The translations under genes were made by a program, and so were the position numbers. The notes under the pieces were generated by a model. That model was not told the origin of the DNA. It saw only the letters and a program-made list of their open reading frames with translations, and did no database searches. A stretch of DNA of 64,000 bases from Cristatella mucedo (taxonomy: Eukaryota; Bryozoa; Phylactolaemata; Cristatellidae), in the NCBI GenBank assembly GCA_009760855.2, contig WPIO01000016.1, positions 5,547,001 through 5,611,000 on the forward strand, written 5' to 3'. This document shows, piece by piece, positions 10,513-20,714 of this stretch (positions within the stretch are counted from its first letter, which is position 1; each line of letters begins with the position of its first letter).

Positions 10513-10655
10513 AGCTGGTTTGGCCCCGTAGTCAAGGTGCTCGCCCCGACCAAAATTTGACCGACGTCGTGGGCTCGAGCCCTGTGGCATACGTGAAGCG
10601 ACTGAATAGAGGTTAAGCTCTCTTATGGCGCCATACAGATGAATTTACTTATTTT
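10513..10655 (+). mobile_element. SINE-A copy
   Basis: AAGCTGGTTTGGCCCCGTAG then TCAAGGTGCTCGCCCC, GTCGTGGGCTCGAGCCC, and the LINE-like end CGACTGAATAGAGGTTAAGC. Confidence 0.75.
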
Positions 10656-10679
10656 TATATTAAACGGATCGTGCCATGA

Positions 10680-10752
10680 TCGTGCCCCGAGGCATATGTG
10701 AAGCACCTGAATAGAGATTAAGTTCTCTTGGGGTGCTATATAAATGAATTAT
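10680..10752 (+). mobile_element. SINE-A 3' fragment
   Basis: CGTGCCCCGAGGCATATGTG then AAGCACCTGAATAGAGATTA and AGTTCTCTTGGGGTGCTATA: the 3' half of SINE-A lying directly behind the previous copy. Confidence 0.65.
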
Positions 10753-11904
10753 CGTGTAGCTATAGTTAACGTTTTCGATGCTCGTTGTGAAGATTTTTTA
10801 TATATATATTGAGAAGATATTTGCGATCACTTAGCCCCATTCAGCTTTGCCTGATTAGAGCAACCATTAGCGACGAGCTGAATTTCGTGACACTCTAAGC
10901 GAGATGGTTCATAATAATCCAAATGGATATCTCCTATTTATCACGATACTGAGCTGGCGAATAAGAGGTCACGGTCACTCGCGACTCCGAAGCCGGATAG
11001 GTCAAGATCGACTTTAGCCCTATCCTACCCAAAGTGACCGACTCGGAAGCGGAGCTCTGACTTCGCGCCGCCGGAAACGACGATTCTATAGTCGACATCT
11101 ACAGTCCTGCTCTCTAGGCAGCTCTCTAACATGGCAGTCCCTCTCTGAAAGTCGGGTAGTCAATTTCGAGGGGCGGGGTTGCCAGCGCCTCTAGGGAACC
11201 GATCGAATGTCGGCCTGATGCGGCTACCGGATCGCGACGTCGAGAGAGTGATTATTAACGGCTCCAGAATTAGAGCCCGCAGGAACCGGATATGTCGAAT
11301 GCAAAAATTCGTCAGCTGTACTTCGAGCCAGCCAGCTTCGCTCTGGGCTTCGAATGAGTGCTTTGCCCTACGGCGGCCGGCGTAGTGCACTCGAGCCTCT
11401 TCATCTTCGTTAAAGTGATGAACGTGGTCGGACTCAGATGTCGGAAGCAGCACTAGCGCGTTCGCAGCGCCGGCGCGCCCGCGGCTTGCTGCTTCCGGGT
11501 CATTCGGCGCTCGAATGACCCGGATTAAGAGCCCTCGTGCAAACCAACGACGCAGCGCTCTTAATGCAATTAGCCAAAGACACTTCGAGGGGTGAGGCGG
11601 AAACAATGGAATTTTACCGGAAAGTGCGAGATACATTTTACCGTTAAAAGCAGCTCGGGTAGCTAGGGTAATCGTTTAGACATTGGACGGTTTGAAGGAG
11701 CATCATTGCAACGAGGAGGCTGTCGAGTGAAAGAGAAAATAAAGTCAAGTAAATGAATAATCACGCACTCGATGAGACAAGATGGCGCGGCGGTGACGTG
11801 TTTAGTCGAGATGGCCATAGGAAATGCATGGCTCGTGCAGCAGAAATTAGCGCAAATGCGAAGGCGAGTCGAAAGCGTGCTCGACGCTTTTGACATCGAC
11901 TTGC
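10753..11904. other. Predicted intron 4 interior, no confirmed exon
   Basis: No repeat assigned. A minus-strand frame around 11440-11230 (SESDHVHHFNEDEEARVHYA and on) has protein-like composition but no good splice sites or domain. It could be an unseen exon of the KY-like gene. Confidence 0.3.
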
Positions 11905-12888
11905 CTCTGCGGATTGGCTGATGGCCGAGGCGAGACTGCTGTGCGAACTTGAGCTTGCCGCCGTACGCTTTCGCGCAATCCAGCACGTAGCTGCAGGCGA
12001 GCACTTTTTTCTCCTCGCTATGGTAAGCGAAGATGTTGAGCACGTAGTAGCCCGTTTCCGGAAGCAGAACGGAGACGTATCGCTTCGTATCGTCGTAATA
12101 GTCTATGATGCACTCCTCGAGGTCGTACTTTGCCGGCAACTCGTATTCCAAGCTGTACGCCAGAGCGAGGCTGTCCGGGCACTCGAACGCCATCTCCTTG
12201 CTGCCGTGCTCCACGAGCACTCGAGCGCAGTTGTGACTGACGGGAATTATGCCGTACGAGTGGCTCCGGTCCGTCGGACCCCAATACACCCCGTCATTCT
12301 TCGGGAAAGGCCGCAGTCGGGAAAAGGCTTTTTTGCACGTCACGCCGTACGTCACGACGTTAGAGTAGGCCGTCGCGCCGGCGTCCCTGCAGAGGATGTC
12401 GATTCTGTAATCCCCGGCGGAAGGAAAGTAGAACGTGTACGTCACCGTGCCGCAGCACTTTTCGATCAGCAGGCAGCGGTCGAGCTTCAGACCGGATACG
12501 GAAGTGATGGCGGCGTTCTTTTTCTCGAGGGCGTAGTTGCACGAGAACTCCTTCGGCGGGCCGTCCGCTCGGTAGGCAAATCGAAATCTCTCCTCACCCG
12601 TCGAGACGCTCACGTGACTCGTAAGCTGGTCGACGAGCTGCAGTCCGTGCAGTATGAAGCTTTGCTGCAGCGCAGCCGTGGTGTAGAACTCGTTGGCTGT
12701 CAGCGGTCGGCTCAGCAGCTGCCACCGTGAGTCCAAAGGCAGGTGAGTGAGAGCGAACAGCTCGGGATCCGTCAGGTAGTAGAAGTCGTTCTTCTGCTGG
12801 CAGCACCAGATCATATCTATCAGATGCCAGTTGCCGTCGATGGCCACCGCCAGCCAATGGTGGTTGGGCTCGCTCATACGCCCAGCGG
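11905..12888 (-). CDS. KY-like gene exon 4: His/Asp half of the core and hillarin-type repeats
   Basis: The acceptor TTGTAG lies just before 12888. With one base from exon 3 the frame reads AGRMSEPNHHWLAVAIDGNW then HLIDMIW. This is the signature H...D half of a transglutaminase-like core (H217 and D232, 15 apart), normally N/D-H-x-W-N-A-V ... W-x-L-x-D. After it come about 300 residues of KY/hillarin-type beta repeats, with cues such as GDYRIDILCRD, RPFPKNDGVYWGP, TGYYVLNIFAYHSEEKK and CSYVLDC. The frame stays open to a stop at 11663, but the last 80 residues look like translated intron. The only donor with strong consensus near the end of the coding-like part is CAGAG then GCAAGT at 11905/11904, a GC-AG donor in phase 1; every GT there is phase 2 and weak. 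If unspliced, the protein would end at 11663 with 615 residues. Confidence 0.75.
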
Positions 12889-13032
12889 CTACAACAGCGA
12901 GCGCAACTCTCACGACTCTCCCGAGGCGGCAGCAGCGGCAGCCGCGGCTCCGGCCGCTGCTTGGGCAAAAGCTGGGTCGCAGCAGCAGCGGCGGCAGCTT
13001 CCGAAGGGTCACCCCGGGGTCTTAGCTATTCC

Positions 13033-13200
13033 CCGCCCCCAGGGCTAAGGTGCATTCTCTTCGAGACCCATCGAGGCGGGTGCGAGTCCTGCATGATTGG
13101 GTGATTCTTCTTTATCGCTCTCAGCTATCGGCGGTGATCGCCGTTAAGGCTCTTCTGTCACTGTATATTAATGAGGCTCTTAAATCAGCTTTTAGCGTTT
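13033..13200 (+). mobile_element. SINE-B copy (diverged)
   Basis: AGGGCTAAGGTGCATTCTCT ... GGGTGCGAGTCCTGCATGAT ... GCGGTGATCGCCGTTAAGGC ... ATGAGGCTCTTAAATCAGC. Lies in intron 3 of the KY-like gene. Confidence 0.7.
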
Positions 13201-13887
13201 AAATGTCGTCACGTAAACTCCGATGGCTTAGCTGTGAGAGGACTATTTCTCTCAGCAACGGCTAACTAGCCCTCTCAGCAATGGCTGATGTGCCACACAA
13301 TGTAGCCTCGTACTCAGACGACTCAGCAAACCACTCTACTGAATATGCACATTATGTTTCGCTTGTTTTTGTTTTCTAGCCAATGGTTTCTGTGTTCTAC
13401 ACATTACGGTTCAAACCAGCATACCCATGATTTTCAATGATGATTTTACTCTATGGCATGTTATCAGTTATCGTGTAAAAAACCGTATTTATATATGACA
13501 CATTGACCAGTGAATGCCTTCTACTAAGCACTCCAGCTCACGTTGACGTCGGTTGGTAGTGAGTCCCAGTGAACATATTCCAATGCAATGCTCGCTCAGG
13601 CCGCTTACCTGAGCGAAGACAGGCTGAGAAGGGACAGCTTGAACGCGGATTGAAACTTCGCTTGACCTGCCTACCAGCCAGCCGGCCAGCCTTGTGAAAC
13701 CGATTACAAACTGTCCGGAAAAACCTAGCTCGCGGCCAGACCCCCTCCTTCGGACCCTGATCTGACTCGCGTCTTGAACTCTGGCCTGACCCCAACCTGC
13801 TTCCGCAACTCTCCTGCAGCCTCTCCTCCGGCCTCATTCCGGCCGTACCTCCGCTCCAAAGCCGCGGCAGCCTCGCTCTCGGCTTAC
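13201..13887. other. Intron 3 remainder, nothing recognised
   Basis: Unique-looking sequence; ORFs on both strands near 13540-13945 are extensions of exon 3 into flanking intron. Confidence 0.5.
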
Positions 13888-13955
13888 CTTTCAATTTACC
13901 GTAGCCTCCTCCTTTCGCGTTACCTCGTACGATCTCGCACTGCACGCTGCAGAGC
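13888..13955 (-). CDS. KY-like gene exon 3: AKGxGY segment of the transglutaminase-like core
   Basis: This 68-base exon has a clean acceptor (TTTGTAG) and donor (AAAG then GTAAGC). It enters in phase 2 and leaves in phase 1, matching both neighbours. It encodes 22 whole codons, LCSVQCEIVRGNAKGGGYGK then LK. This corresponds to the family segment C-x-x-V-x-G-x-(S/A)-K-G-x-G-Y that follows the Cys helix in KY-type transglutaminase-like cores. The match supports the exon and fixes the register of exon 2. Confidence 0.75.
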
Positions 13956-15282
13956 CTACAAATAAATAATCAACTATCTCACAGAGTATCGCCGGGGGGG
14001 CACGGGCTATACGGTATATTATACGGGTCATACGTATCTTCGCTCGCTGCGAGAGCAGATACTGATTCGGCTATTTAACTAGAAAGACTCCGAAGAGCTG
14101 ACATCGATTCCCGTACACGGTGGTTAAATTCTAACCACTGTAGAAATCAGCTTGTTGTTTGGCAGTTTGATTTTGCCTGTAGGAGACTGGCTGAAGCTTT
14201 GAACGATACGTCGTTAGTGGTAATTGTTAAATCCGCTCGTCTGATGTGACTTAATAGCTTCCAGAACGCCAAAATTGCTATATATATTCTATTTCTGTGT
14301 AGAATTGCGTTTCTTTTCTTTTGGATGTCAACCATAGCACTTTCGCATTTGCTTCACTTGGTTTTTTGCTTTCGTCCATCTCGGTTGCCATCCATTTCTG
14401 CCTCACGAGTTTAGCTCTAGAGGAATTCAATTACTGTCATCCTATCGGGTTCAAATCTGGCGATTAGCTAGTCCACTGCATCGGACCGCGAGAAACTACT
14501 ACATTGGCCTGGTAGTGTTCTTAGGGTATTTATCTTGCTGCCAAATGTAATGACCGCCAAGCGGTTATTTGAGCTTGGAAAAAATCCAACTTACTTGACC
14601 GACACTAACTTAAGCGAACTACCTTTCGACGAATCCTGCGTGGTGCTGATGCAGTGGCTCACCCAATCGCTCGATCCGAACCCGTAGATTGTTTATGGGA
14701 CGATATCGACAGGCGGAAGAGGCAGAAGATCGGGTAATCCTCAGTAGTCGAAATTTTCAGTAAAATTTAGGCTCAGCCGAGTGTGCTACAGCAGAAGAGA
14801 CGAGGCAGAAGCTGGTGGCCTCTTCGCCCATCTGACAGGCGGAAGGTCATAAAGAATCGCGATGGGACGACTAACCGCATACATACCAACAGCTAATGTT
14901 TTACTCGGAGGGCTGTCAGTGGATATTTTCACACGCTGCGCCTAACATCCAGATGCCTGGCATCGCAGAAAACGCTTCTATTACCCAAACGAATTTACAG
15001 TCGCGGGCGGCTGTGGCGGCCACAAAGCGAGAGCTATTTTGACGCCGAGCTTATATGAGTCGCACAGCCTCAAAGGCGACATTGCAGCAGCTGCGGCGGT
15101 GCGGTCGCTGCCGAAGGCCGTCGGACTCTCCACGTAAGGTCGCCAGATGATGTCACCCCCAAGCCCCAATGCGCGACGATACGGTCGCCGCCCACTTCAA
15201 AATGGCCGACGTCGACGCGAAGCGAAGGGACGGCGCTGCCCGGCGAGCGAGTGGGACGCGGGTAGAGCGGGCGGCGACTCAC
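13956..15282. other. Intron 2 of the KY-like gene, nothing recognised
   Basis: No repeat family or coding segment seen in these 1.3 kb apart from short ORFs. Confidence 0.5.
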
Positions 15283-15670
15283 GCGAGCAGCTTTTGGAAT
15301 AGGACGAGCATGACGTGCTTGTCGCCGCGGCTGCGCTGCAAGTAGTCGGCCGCCGTCTCCTCGTCGGCAATGTCCAGCTGGCTGACGTCGGCCGACAGGA
15401 TGAGCGCGTAGATTGCGTCGACCCGGTCGAAGTCTGCCGGGCAAGTGGCGAGCACCTTCTGCGCGAGCTCTTCGAGCTGCGCGTGGTGCAAACCAGCGAT
15501 GGCCGCCGAGGAGGCCGGGTGAACCTTGCCCTTGAACACGTCGTCGCGCCGCACCAGCGACGGGAACGGCGGCAGCTTGCCGTCGTCGCCAGCGACGAGC
15601 GGAGCGGGGCTCGCCGCCTCCTGCCAGGCGCGCAGCCTCTCTCGGCTGGGAAAGCTTGTCAGGGGCAAAC
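15283..15670 (-). CDS. KY-like gene exon 2: first half of the transglutaminase-like core, catalytic Cys replaced by Lys
   Basis: The acceptor CGCTTCAG is followed by GTTTGCC, and the donor is CTCGC then GTGAGT (phase 2). The exon encodes 128 residues, protein 57-184. The stretch HHAQLEELAQKVLATCPADF then DRVDAIYALI is the usual lead-in helix (compare KVRAIFRWI in the family). DEETAADYLQRSRGDKHVML then VLFQKLL matches the helix that normally carries the catalytic cysteine in a G-x-C-x-G-Y-x-x-L-F pattern. In that register the Cys position is Lys (residue 173), and the following small residues are HVM. Spacing to the downstream Cys-x-x-Val-x-Gly-x-x-Lys-Gly motif in exon 3 is what the family shows, so misalignment is unlikely. 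The protein is therefore probably a pseudoenzyme. Confidence 0.7.
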
Positions 15671-15811
15671 CTGAAGCGGCAAGTCGTCCTATTGTCTTCC
15701 CTGCTAGGCACGCGCGACCATTCGCTAGAATGGCCGCGAAAAGCTGCTGCATGAGCTGCTACTCTTTGGGAGCGGTACTCTGGCCTCAGCGTCAGCGTCA
15801 TCTTTCGAGGC

Positions 15812-17402
15812 AATAATAATAATAATAATAATAATAATAATTCACTTGATAAAGCGCCCTCAGAGAACTTAATCTCTCTCTAGGCGCTTTACATTTGCTG
15901 TAAAGTGAAATGCAATTGAAGGGTAGGTAAAATCATGCTTGAAAAAAACAAACGAAATGAATAATATGGTTAGGGGTGACATGCACAGGGTCAGCATGCA
16001 AATGTGGTTAGTGGCAGCATGCACAGTGTCAGCACGCATAAGCTAATCAAGGACGAATCACAGGGACCCACTGAATGCTGTCCTAAATAGGTGTGTTTTT
16101 AGGTTCCTTTTAAATGTGGTCAGGTCAGGGGATGTTCTGACGCAGGTCGGGAGAGAGTTCCAGGCTTTGGGAGCATATGAACTAAATGCACGGTCTCCAA
16201 AGGATTTAAGGTTTGTATGAGGTATTTCTAGACTGTTGGATTCCGGAAAGCGGATGGTACGATGCTTAGCCTGATGGGGTAGTATATCTGACAGATAGGC
16301 TGGAGCCATAGAATGAAGGGACCTAAAAGTGAGCGACAAAACCTTGAAGTCAATCCGTTGCTTGACTGGTAGCCAGTGCAGGTCGGCGAGAAGTGGAGTA
16401 ATGTGGCAACTGCGACGCTCACGACAGACAAGCCTAGCTGCAGAGTTTTGCACCAGCTGCAATCGCCTGATCGCACATGCTGGTAGGCCAGTAAGCAGTG
16501 AGTTGCAGAAGTCGAGACGAATGCATGGACCAACTTGGACGTGGTATTTTTTATCTAAACAGGCCCGAATTTTAGCAATGTTATGAAGCTGAAAATAGGC
16601 GGATTTGACTGTGGAGCTGATGTGGTCGTCTAACGAGAGGTCGCTTTGGAATATGAAACCTAGATTTCGAGCTGATTCAACTGGAGATATGCTGGCAGGG
16701 CCAATTTTGAGAGTCAGCCTTTCCAATCTCTGGATCACACTGGGTTTGCCCATAACTAGTTAGTTAGTTTTATCATCGTTAAGTTTTAGAAAATTTGCTG
16801 CCATCCATGTGCGGATGTCATCAATGCATGCAGCTAGTGAGTTTAGAGAATTTGAGGTGCTCGAAGGCTGTGAGGGATCAAAGCAAAGGTACAACTGAGT
16901 GTCATCCGCATAGAAGTGAAAGCCTAGATTGTGCTTGGCAATCACATCAGCAAGAGGCAGAGTATAAACCGTGAAAAGAACCGGACCTAGCACTGAGCCC
17001 TGAGGTACTCCATATTTCAGAGGTACTTCAGATGATCTTTGTCCATTCACGTCAACACTCTGGAGTCTCCCACTGAGATAGGACCTGAACCACTGCAGAG
17101 CAGTGCCAGTGATGCCCAGGCGAGATGAGAGGCGCTCTAGAAGAACTTTGTGATCGATGGTATCAAAAGCTGCCGAAAGATCAAGCAAAACAAGTAGAGA
17201 CACTCTACCCATGTCTGCATTCCTATGTAGGTCGTTGTATACCCGAAGCAATGCTGACTCTGTGGAGTGATTAGCTCTAAAGCCAGACTGGAACTTACTA
17301 GCAAGGTGTGAGGTTTCGATATACGAGTTCAGCTGGTCCGCCACGACCCGTTCGAGTGTCTTTGATAGGAACGGTAGAAGGGAAACCCACGACTCGGTAA
17401 TT
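15812..17402 (-). mobile_element. LINE-A copy, 5'-truncated, with reverse transcriptase
   Basis: Plus strand starts with (TAA)n and the LINE-A end; the element reads leftwards. The ORF (17344-16760, then 16753-16058 in a shifted frame) gives LPFLSKTLERVVADQLNSYI, SGFRANHSTESALLRVYNDL, LLVLLDLSAAFDTIDHKVLL, GVPQGSVLGPVLFTVYTLPL and [12 protein letters not shown]. These are the usual blocks of a non-LTR (Jockey/CR1-like) reverse transcriptase, including the FYADD catalytic motif near 16905. The C-terminal section holds QLVQNSAARLVCRERRSCHI and SSYAPKAWNSLPT. A frame break near 16755, a missing dozen bases around 16530 relative to the 24.3-kb copy, and loss of the endonuclease make it dead. It sits in intron 1 of the KY-like gene in sense orientation. 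Confidence 0.93.
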
Positions 17403-17590
17403 GCTAATTAAATGATTAAGCGATTTAAATAGCCTATTTAAGATTAGGTTAAATTAACTGCTATTTAAAATTAAGTAAAATTGAATAAACGTGAGATTAA
17501 AATTGAAATTTAATTGAAATACTAATTAATTAAATAATGATAAATAATTAAATAAATAATAAATAAATTAACTTCTATTTAAACGTACCC
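17403..17590. repeat. AT-rich low-complexity segment
   Basis: AATTAAAT/AATAAATA-type sequence beyond the 5' truncation point of the LINE-A copy. Confidence 0.7.
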
Positions 17591-18701
17591 GTAAACGCAC
17601 GGCTCAGCAATGCGTCCTGGTTGCTGCTAAGTTTCCACGCTCACAAAGCACTAGGAATTTAACCTAGCGGACGTGACAGTAGACAGCGCCACGGCTAACC
17701 TATAGGATTTCCTCTCAAGCGGATGAACTTTAGCGAGCGTGAGCGATGCAGTGTGCGGCAGCACCGAGGCTGGACACAGTTCCGCGCAGATGGAAGCGAC
17801 CGCGTCGTCATTCGGCATGGTAAAGCTCAGCCCGAGAGGGGGGAGGGGGATGGCGCACAACCTAAGCTTGTGTAATATTATGATTCTGTAATAAAAGCGT
17901 ACTTTCGCTAAGCGCTTTTACGCAAGGAAGAAGTCGAAGGCTCTGCGTGACGCTTCGAACGCTTAGAACGCGAGCACGATGCTGAGCTGAGCTAGATTTT
18001 GCTGCCAGTGCAGCTTGCAGCTGTTTCGGGTTCCTAAATTTCAAGCGAATCGGGAGCCGAGTACGTACTAATCTACGGTTTGGACGGTATGCAAAAGCGT
18101 AATTCAAGAGACGATCAGTCTGCAGGACGCCGGGCCTCGAAGTCTGTTGGTTTGCAGTCCACATTAACTACGCGGGTTTTTTGCATACAGGTATGGGCGC
18201 CTTTTTTGTAAAGTGCCTAGATAGAGACTAGGTTCACCGAGGACGCGTTGCAAACGTTTTGTTATTATTTATTGCTGCCTTGCTCGGCTACCTTCGTCGG
18301 CATAACCTGCCTGTGTCGAGGCATCCTCATCAGCGCGACACGTTAGCGGCGGTTCGTAGATGGCTCCAGCTCTACCGGTGTTTTACATGCGTCTGCAAGG
18401 GCTATCGCATCTGTGTCTTAGCCACGCGGGCCACGTGCTGCCACTTCATCGACCAGCTATCGATCGATAGCCGCTAATGGTCTTTAGCCGCTGCGTAAGT
18501 GAGGCTGTTTTATCTGCCGACCTTCATTTTAATCAGCGAGCCCCGTAACTGTGGCCAAGGGCTTTGGTGCAGGAGGTTGGGCGAATCGCGTACTTTGCGG
18601 CCCTCGTACTTCGTGGCCCGAGCGGCGAGAGCGCCATTTTATTTGAATAGGTGCAGCGCATCGCCTTTGACACGAGACCTTTGACCCTGACTTTATAGCC
18701 G
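17591..18701. other. Intron 1 sequence, nothing recognised except a tail fragment
   Basis: At about 18208-18252 GTAAAGTGCCTAGATAGAGA then CTAGGTTCACCGAGGACGCG is a worn LINE-A/SINE-A tail (plus strand). The rest is unassigned. Confidence 0.45.
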
Positions 18702-18872
18702 CGATGGCACACTAGGTAAGGCGGTTGCTTTCACGACCTCGGTCCCGAGGTCGTGGGTTCGATTCCTGCGGTGGGAGATCCTTTATCGCCACTGCAAGCG
18801 GTAGTGATAGCCGTAAAGGTTCTTCTGGCGCTATACAAAAAGAGGCTGTTTAATCAGCTAGGATTTTTTTTA
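18702..18872 (+). mobile_element. SINE-B copy
   Basis: Near-consensus copy: GCGATGGCACACTAGGTAAG, GTCGTGGGTTCGATTCCTGC, GTGATAGCCGTAAAGGTTCT, AAAGAGGCTGTTTAATCAGC, T run. Its 3' end abuts a LINE-A tail in opposite orientation. Confidence 0.85.
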
Positions 18873-18990
18873 ATAATAATAATAATACACTTGATAAATC
18901 ACCCTCAGAAAAATCAATCTCTTTCAAGGCCCTTTACATTTGCTGCAAAGGGAAACGCGATTGAATGGTGAGTAATATCATGACTTTTTT
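18873..18990 (-). mobile_element. LINE-A 3' end fragment
   Basis: (TAA)n, ACACTTGATAAATCACCCTC, AATCTCTTTCAAGGCCCTTT, then the 3' untranslated stretch ATTGAATGGTGAGTAATATC. Meets SINE-B tail to tail. Confidence 0.7.
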
Positions 18991-19035
18991 GAAGCTAGGG
19001 GTAGTCTACACTAACTGGTTACTGTACCAAGCTTA

Positions 19036-19080
19036 CATATATGTATTATATATATATATATATATAATACATATATTTAC
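19036..19080. repeat. Near-perfect AT palindrome
   Basis: CATATATGTATTATATATAT ... ATATATAATACATATAT is self-complementary over about 40 bases and could extrude as a cruciform. Confidence 0.8.
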
Positions 19081-20714
19081 GCCCCAAAAAAGTTTAGAAG
19101 TTCACCGTTGTAGAGAGCTGGATCTTGGAAGCTGGAGAGCCAAAGCTGAGGCGTTCCGTTCGATCTATCTTGCACCGACCGCCGAAGCACGTGACTTCTT
19201 TCTCCTCAAGAAGGCAAAGCGCAAACGTGGCTCTCAAGCTGCCGAAGTGTCATGCTAATCTGCCAGCGGTCATGTTTTTTGCCAACCGAGACTATTCGCT
19301 GTATAGCTAGAATTCGACATTCCGAGTGACTAATAATCTGTGGCGTTATATAATGCTACTAAATAACAATCGGTATGACGTAGCTTTCGTCTGGTACTAT
19401 ATCGCTTGACAGCTCGGGCTCGAACATCCGGTTATGCAGCAGCCGATTAGAAGCTACAAGGGTGCAGTGCTGGCTGCCTATCAGTAGACGGCGTTTGTGT
19501 CATGCATACTGCACGTGTGCGTTATACTTCTTCTGCTGGCTGCCCTCCCTTCAAAGAGGCGCGCTGTTCTTCCGGCCAGCTTTTCGGTGGACTTCCGGCC
19601 AGCTTTCCGGCGTGCTTTTACTCAGCTGATCCGAGACCCTGACAGTTAGTCTGGCGCGAATTCCTCCTATCGTAACTCTAAATCCAGTGTTTGCGGTGCC
19701 AGTGGCCATATTTGCGAAGGAAATCTGACTTGCCCCCCCCCCGTGCAGAGAACGGGTAGATAAAGAAAAGTAAACCTGTCTCGTGCTGTCAAAGGAGTCA
19801 ACCCGGCCCGCTGTTCGAGACAGAAGTCGTTTATTTTAGCCGATGTTTTTGACAAGCACAAGTGCTGGTGATCGAAGTTCGAACCCTCCAAGACTCAAAA
19901 GTTTTTGCCGGTCATTGAAAGGACACCGAAACCAAGCTCTATCGAGTTCAGTTGTCACACGCTGAGCAAGAGCAAAGCAATGGCACGGCTTCCGCGGTCG
20001 CTTTCTTGACGACATTTCGTGGTGAAAATGGATTAACCAATGAGCGATTTAATGATTTACCGGATAAACCAAGAAGCGCCGGGATTGAACGAAAGTGTAG
20101 CTTAGCGAAGCTGATTCCTGCGGGGAAATACCTAACCCCTAGTCCCGGTTACAAAATCACCGAGATCGTCTGCAATCTTTTTGGCAACATCGGATCTTCT
20201 GATTCTCGATCGGAGCTTTTGATTCTCAGCATCCTTGTAAAGGCTGCTGTTTCTTGTACGGTCTTCAAATATCGAACTAGCACACATCCGGTCAGTTAGC
20301 CTCGGACATTTGATACGATAGAGTAATTTTTTTAAATCGGCTGGGGCACCTATAGAGTCTCTCTTACATAAATTCTCCTGCCGTCGGCGTCAGTCAAGTC
20401 AAGCAACGCATGTTGCCCGCGTGGGCTGCTTCGGGGCTCCGAGACACTCGCTGTATCCCTCCAGCTGTGGAGAGCTCGCTTTGCCGCGGCTCCGTCTTGT
20501 CGCGCTCGCTACCAAGCTGCCGTGAGCCACGCCGTCTCTCCCAATCGGCCTGGCCGCAAGACTGGGCGGCGATTGACCAGCTCAAGTATCGGCCGCTTGC
20601 CTGTCCGCTCCTCGCGTGCAAAGCCAGCAAGGTCAAGGTGCTCAGGCCAGAGACAGCGGCGCGGGGCCGTCGACTCAATCGGTCTGGGGCTATAGAATGA
20701 ATGCTCGCGCTTAC
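19081..20714. other. Intron 1 proximal part, nothing recognised
   Basis: No repeat family identified. ORFs are short. The last 300 bases become GC-rich towards exon 1. Confidence 0.5.

Noticed and set aside
11921-12730. 269-codon plus-strand open frame
   Set aside because: It is the shadow of KY-like exon 4, which has recognisable motifs on the minus strand.
18702-18775. Possible functional tRNA gene
   Set aside because: A- and B-box-like sequences are present but no cloverleaf with acceptor stem can be drawn, and the same unit recurs about twelve times with a common 3' body: a SINE.
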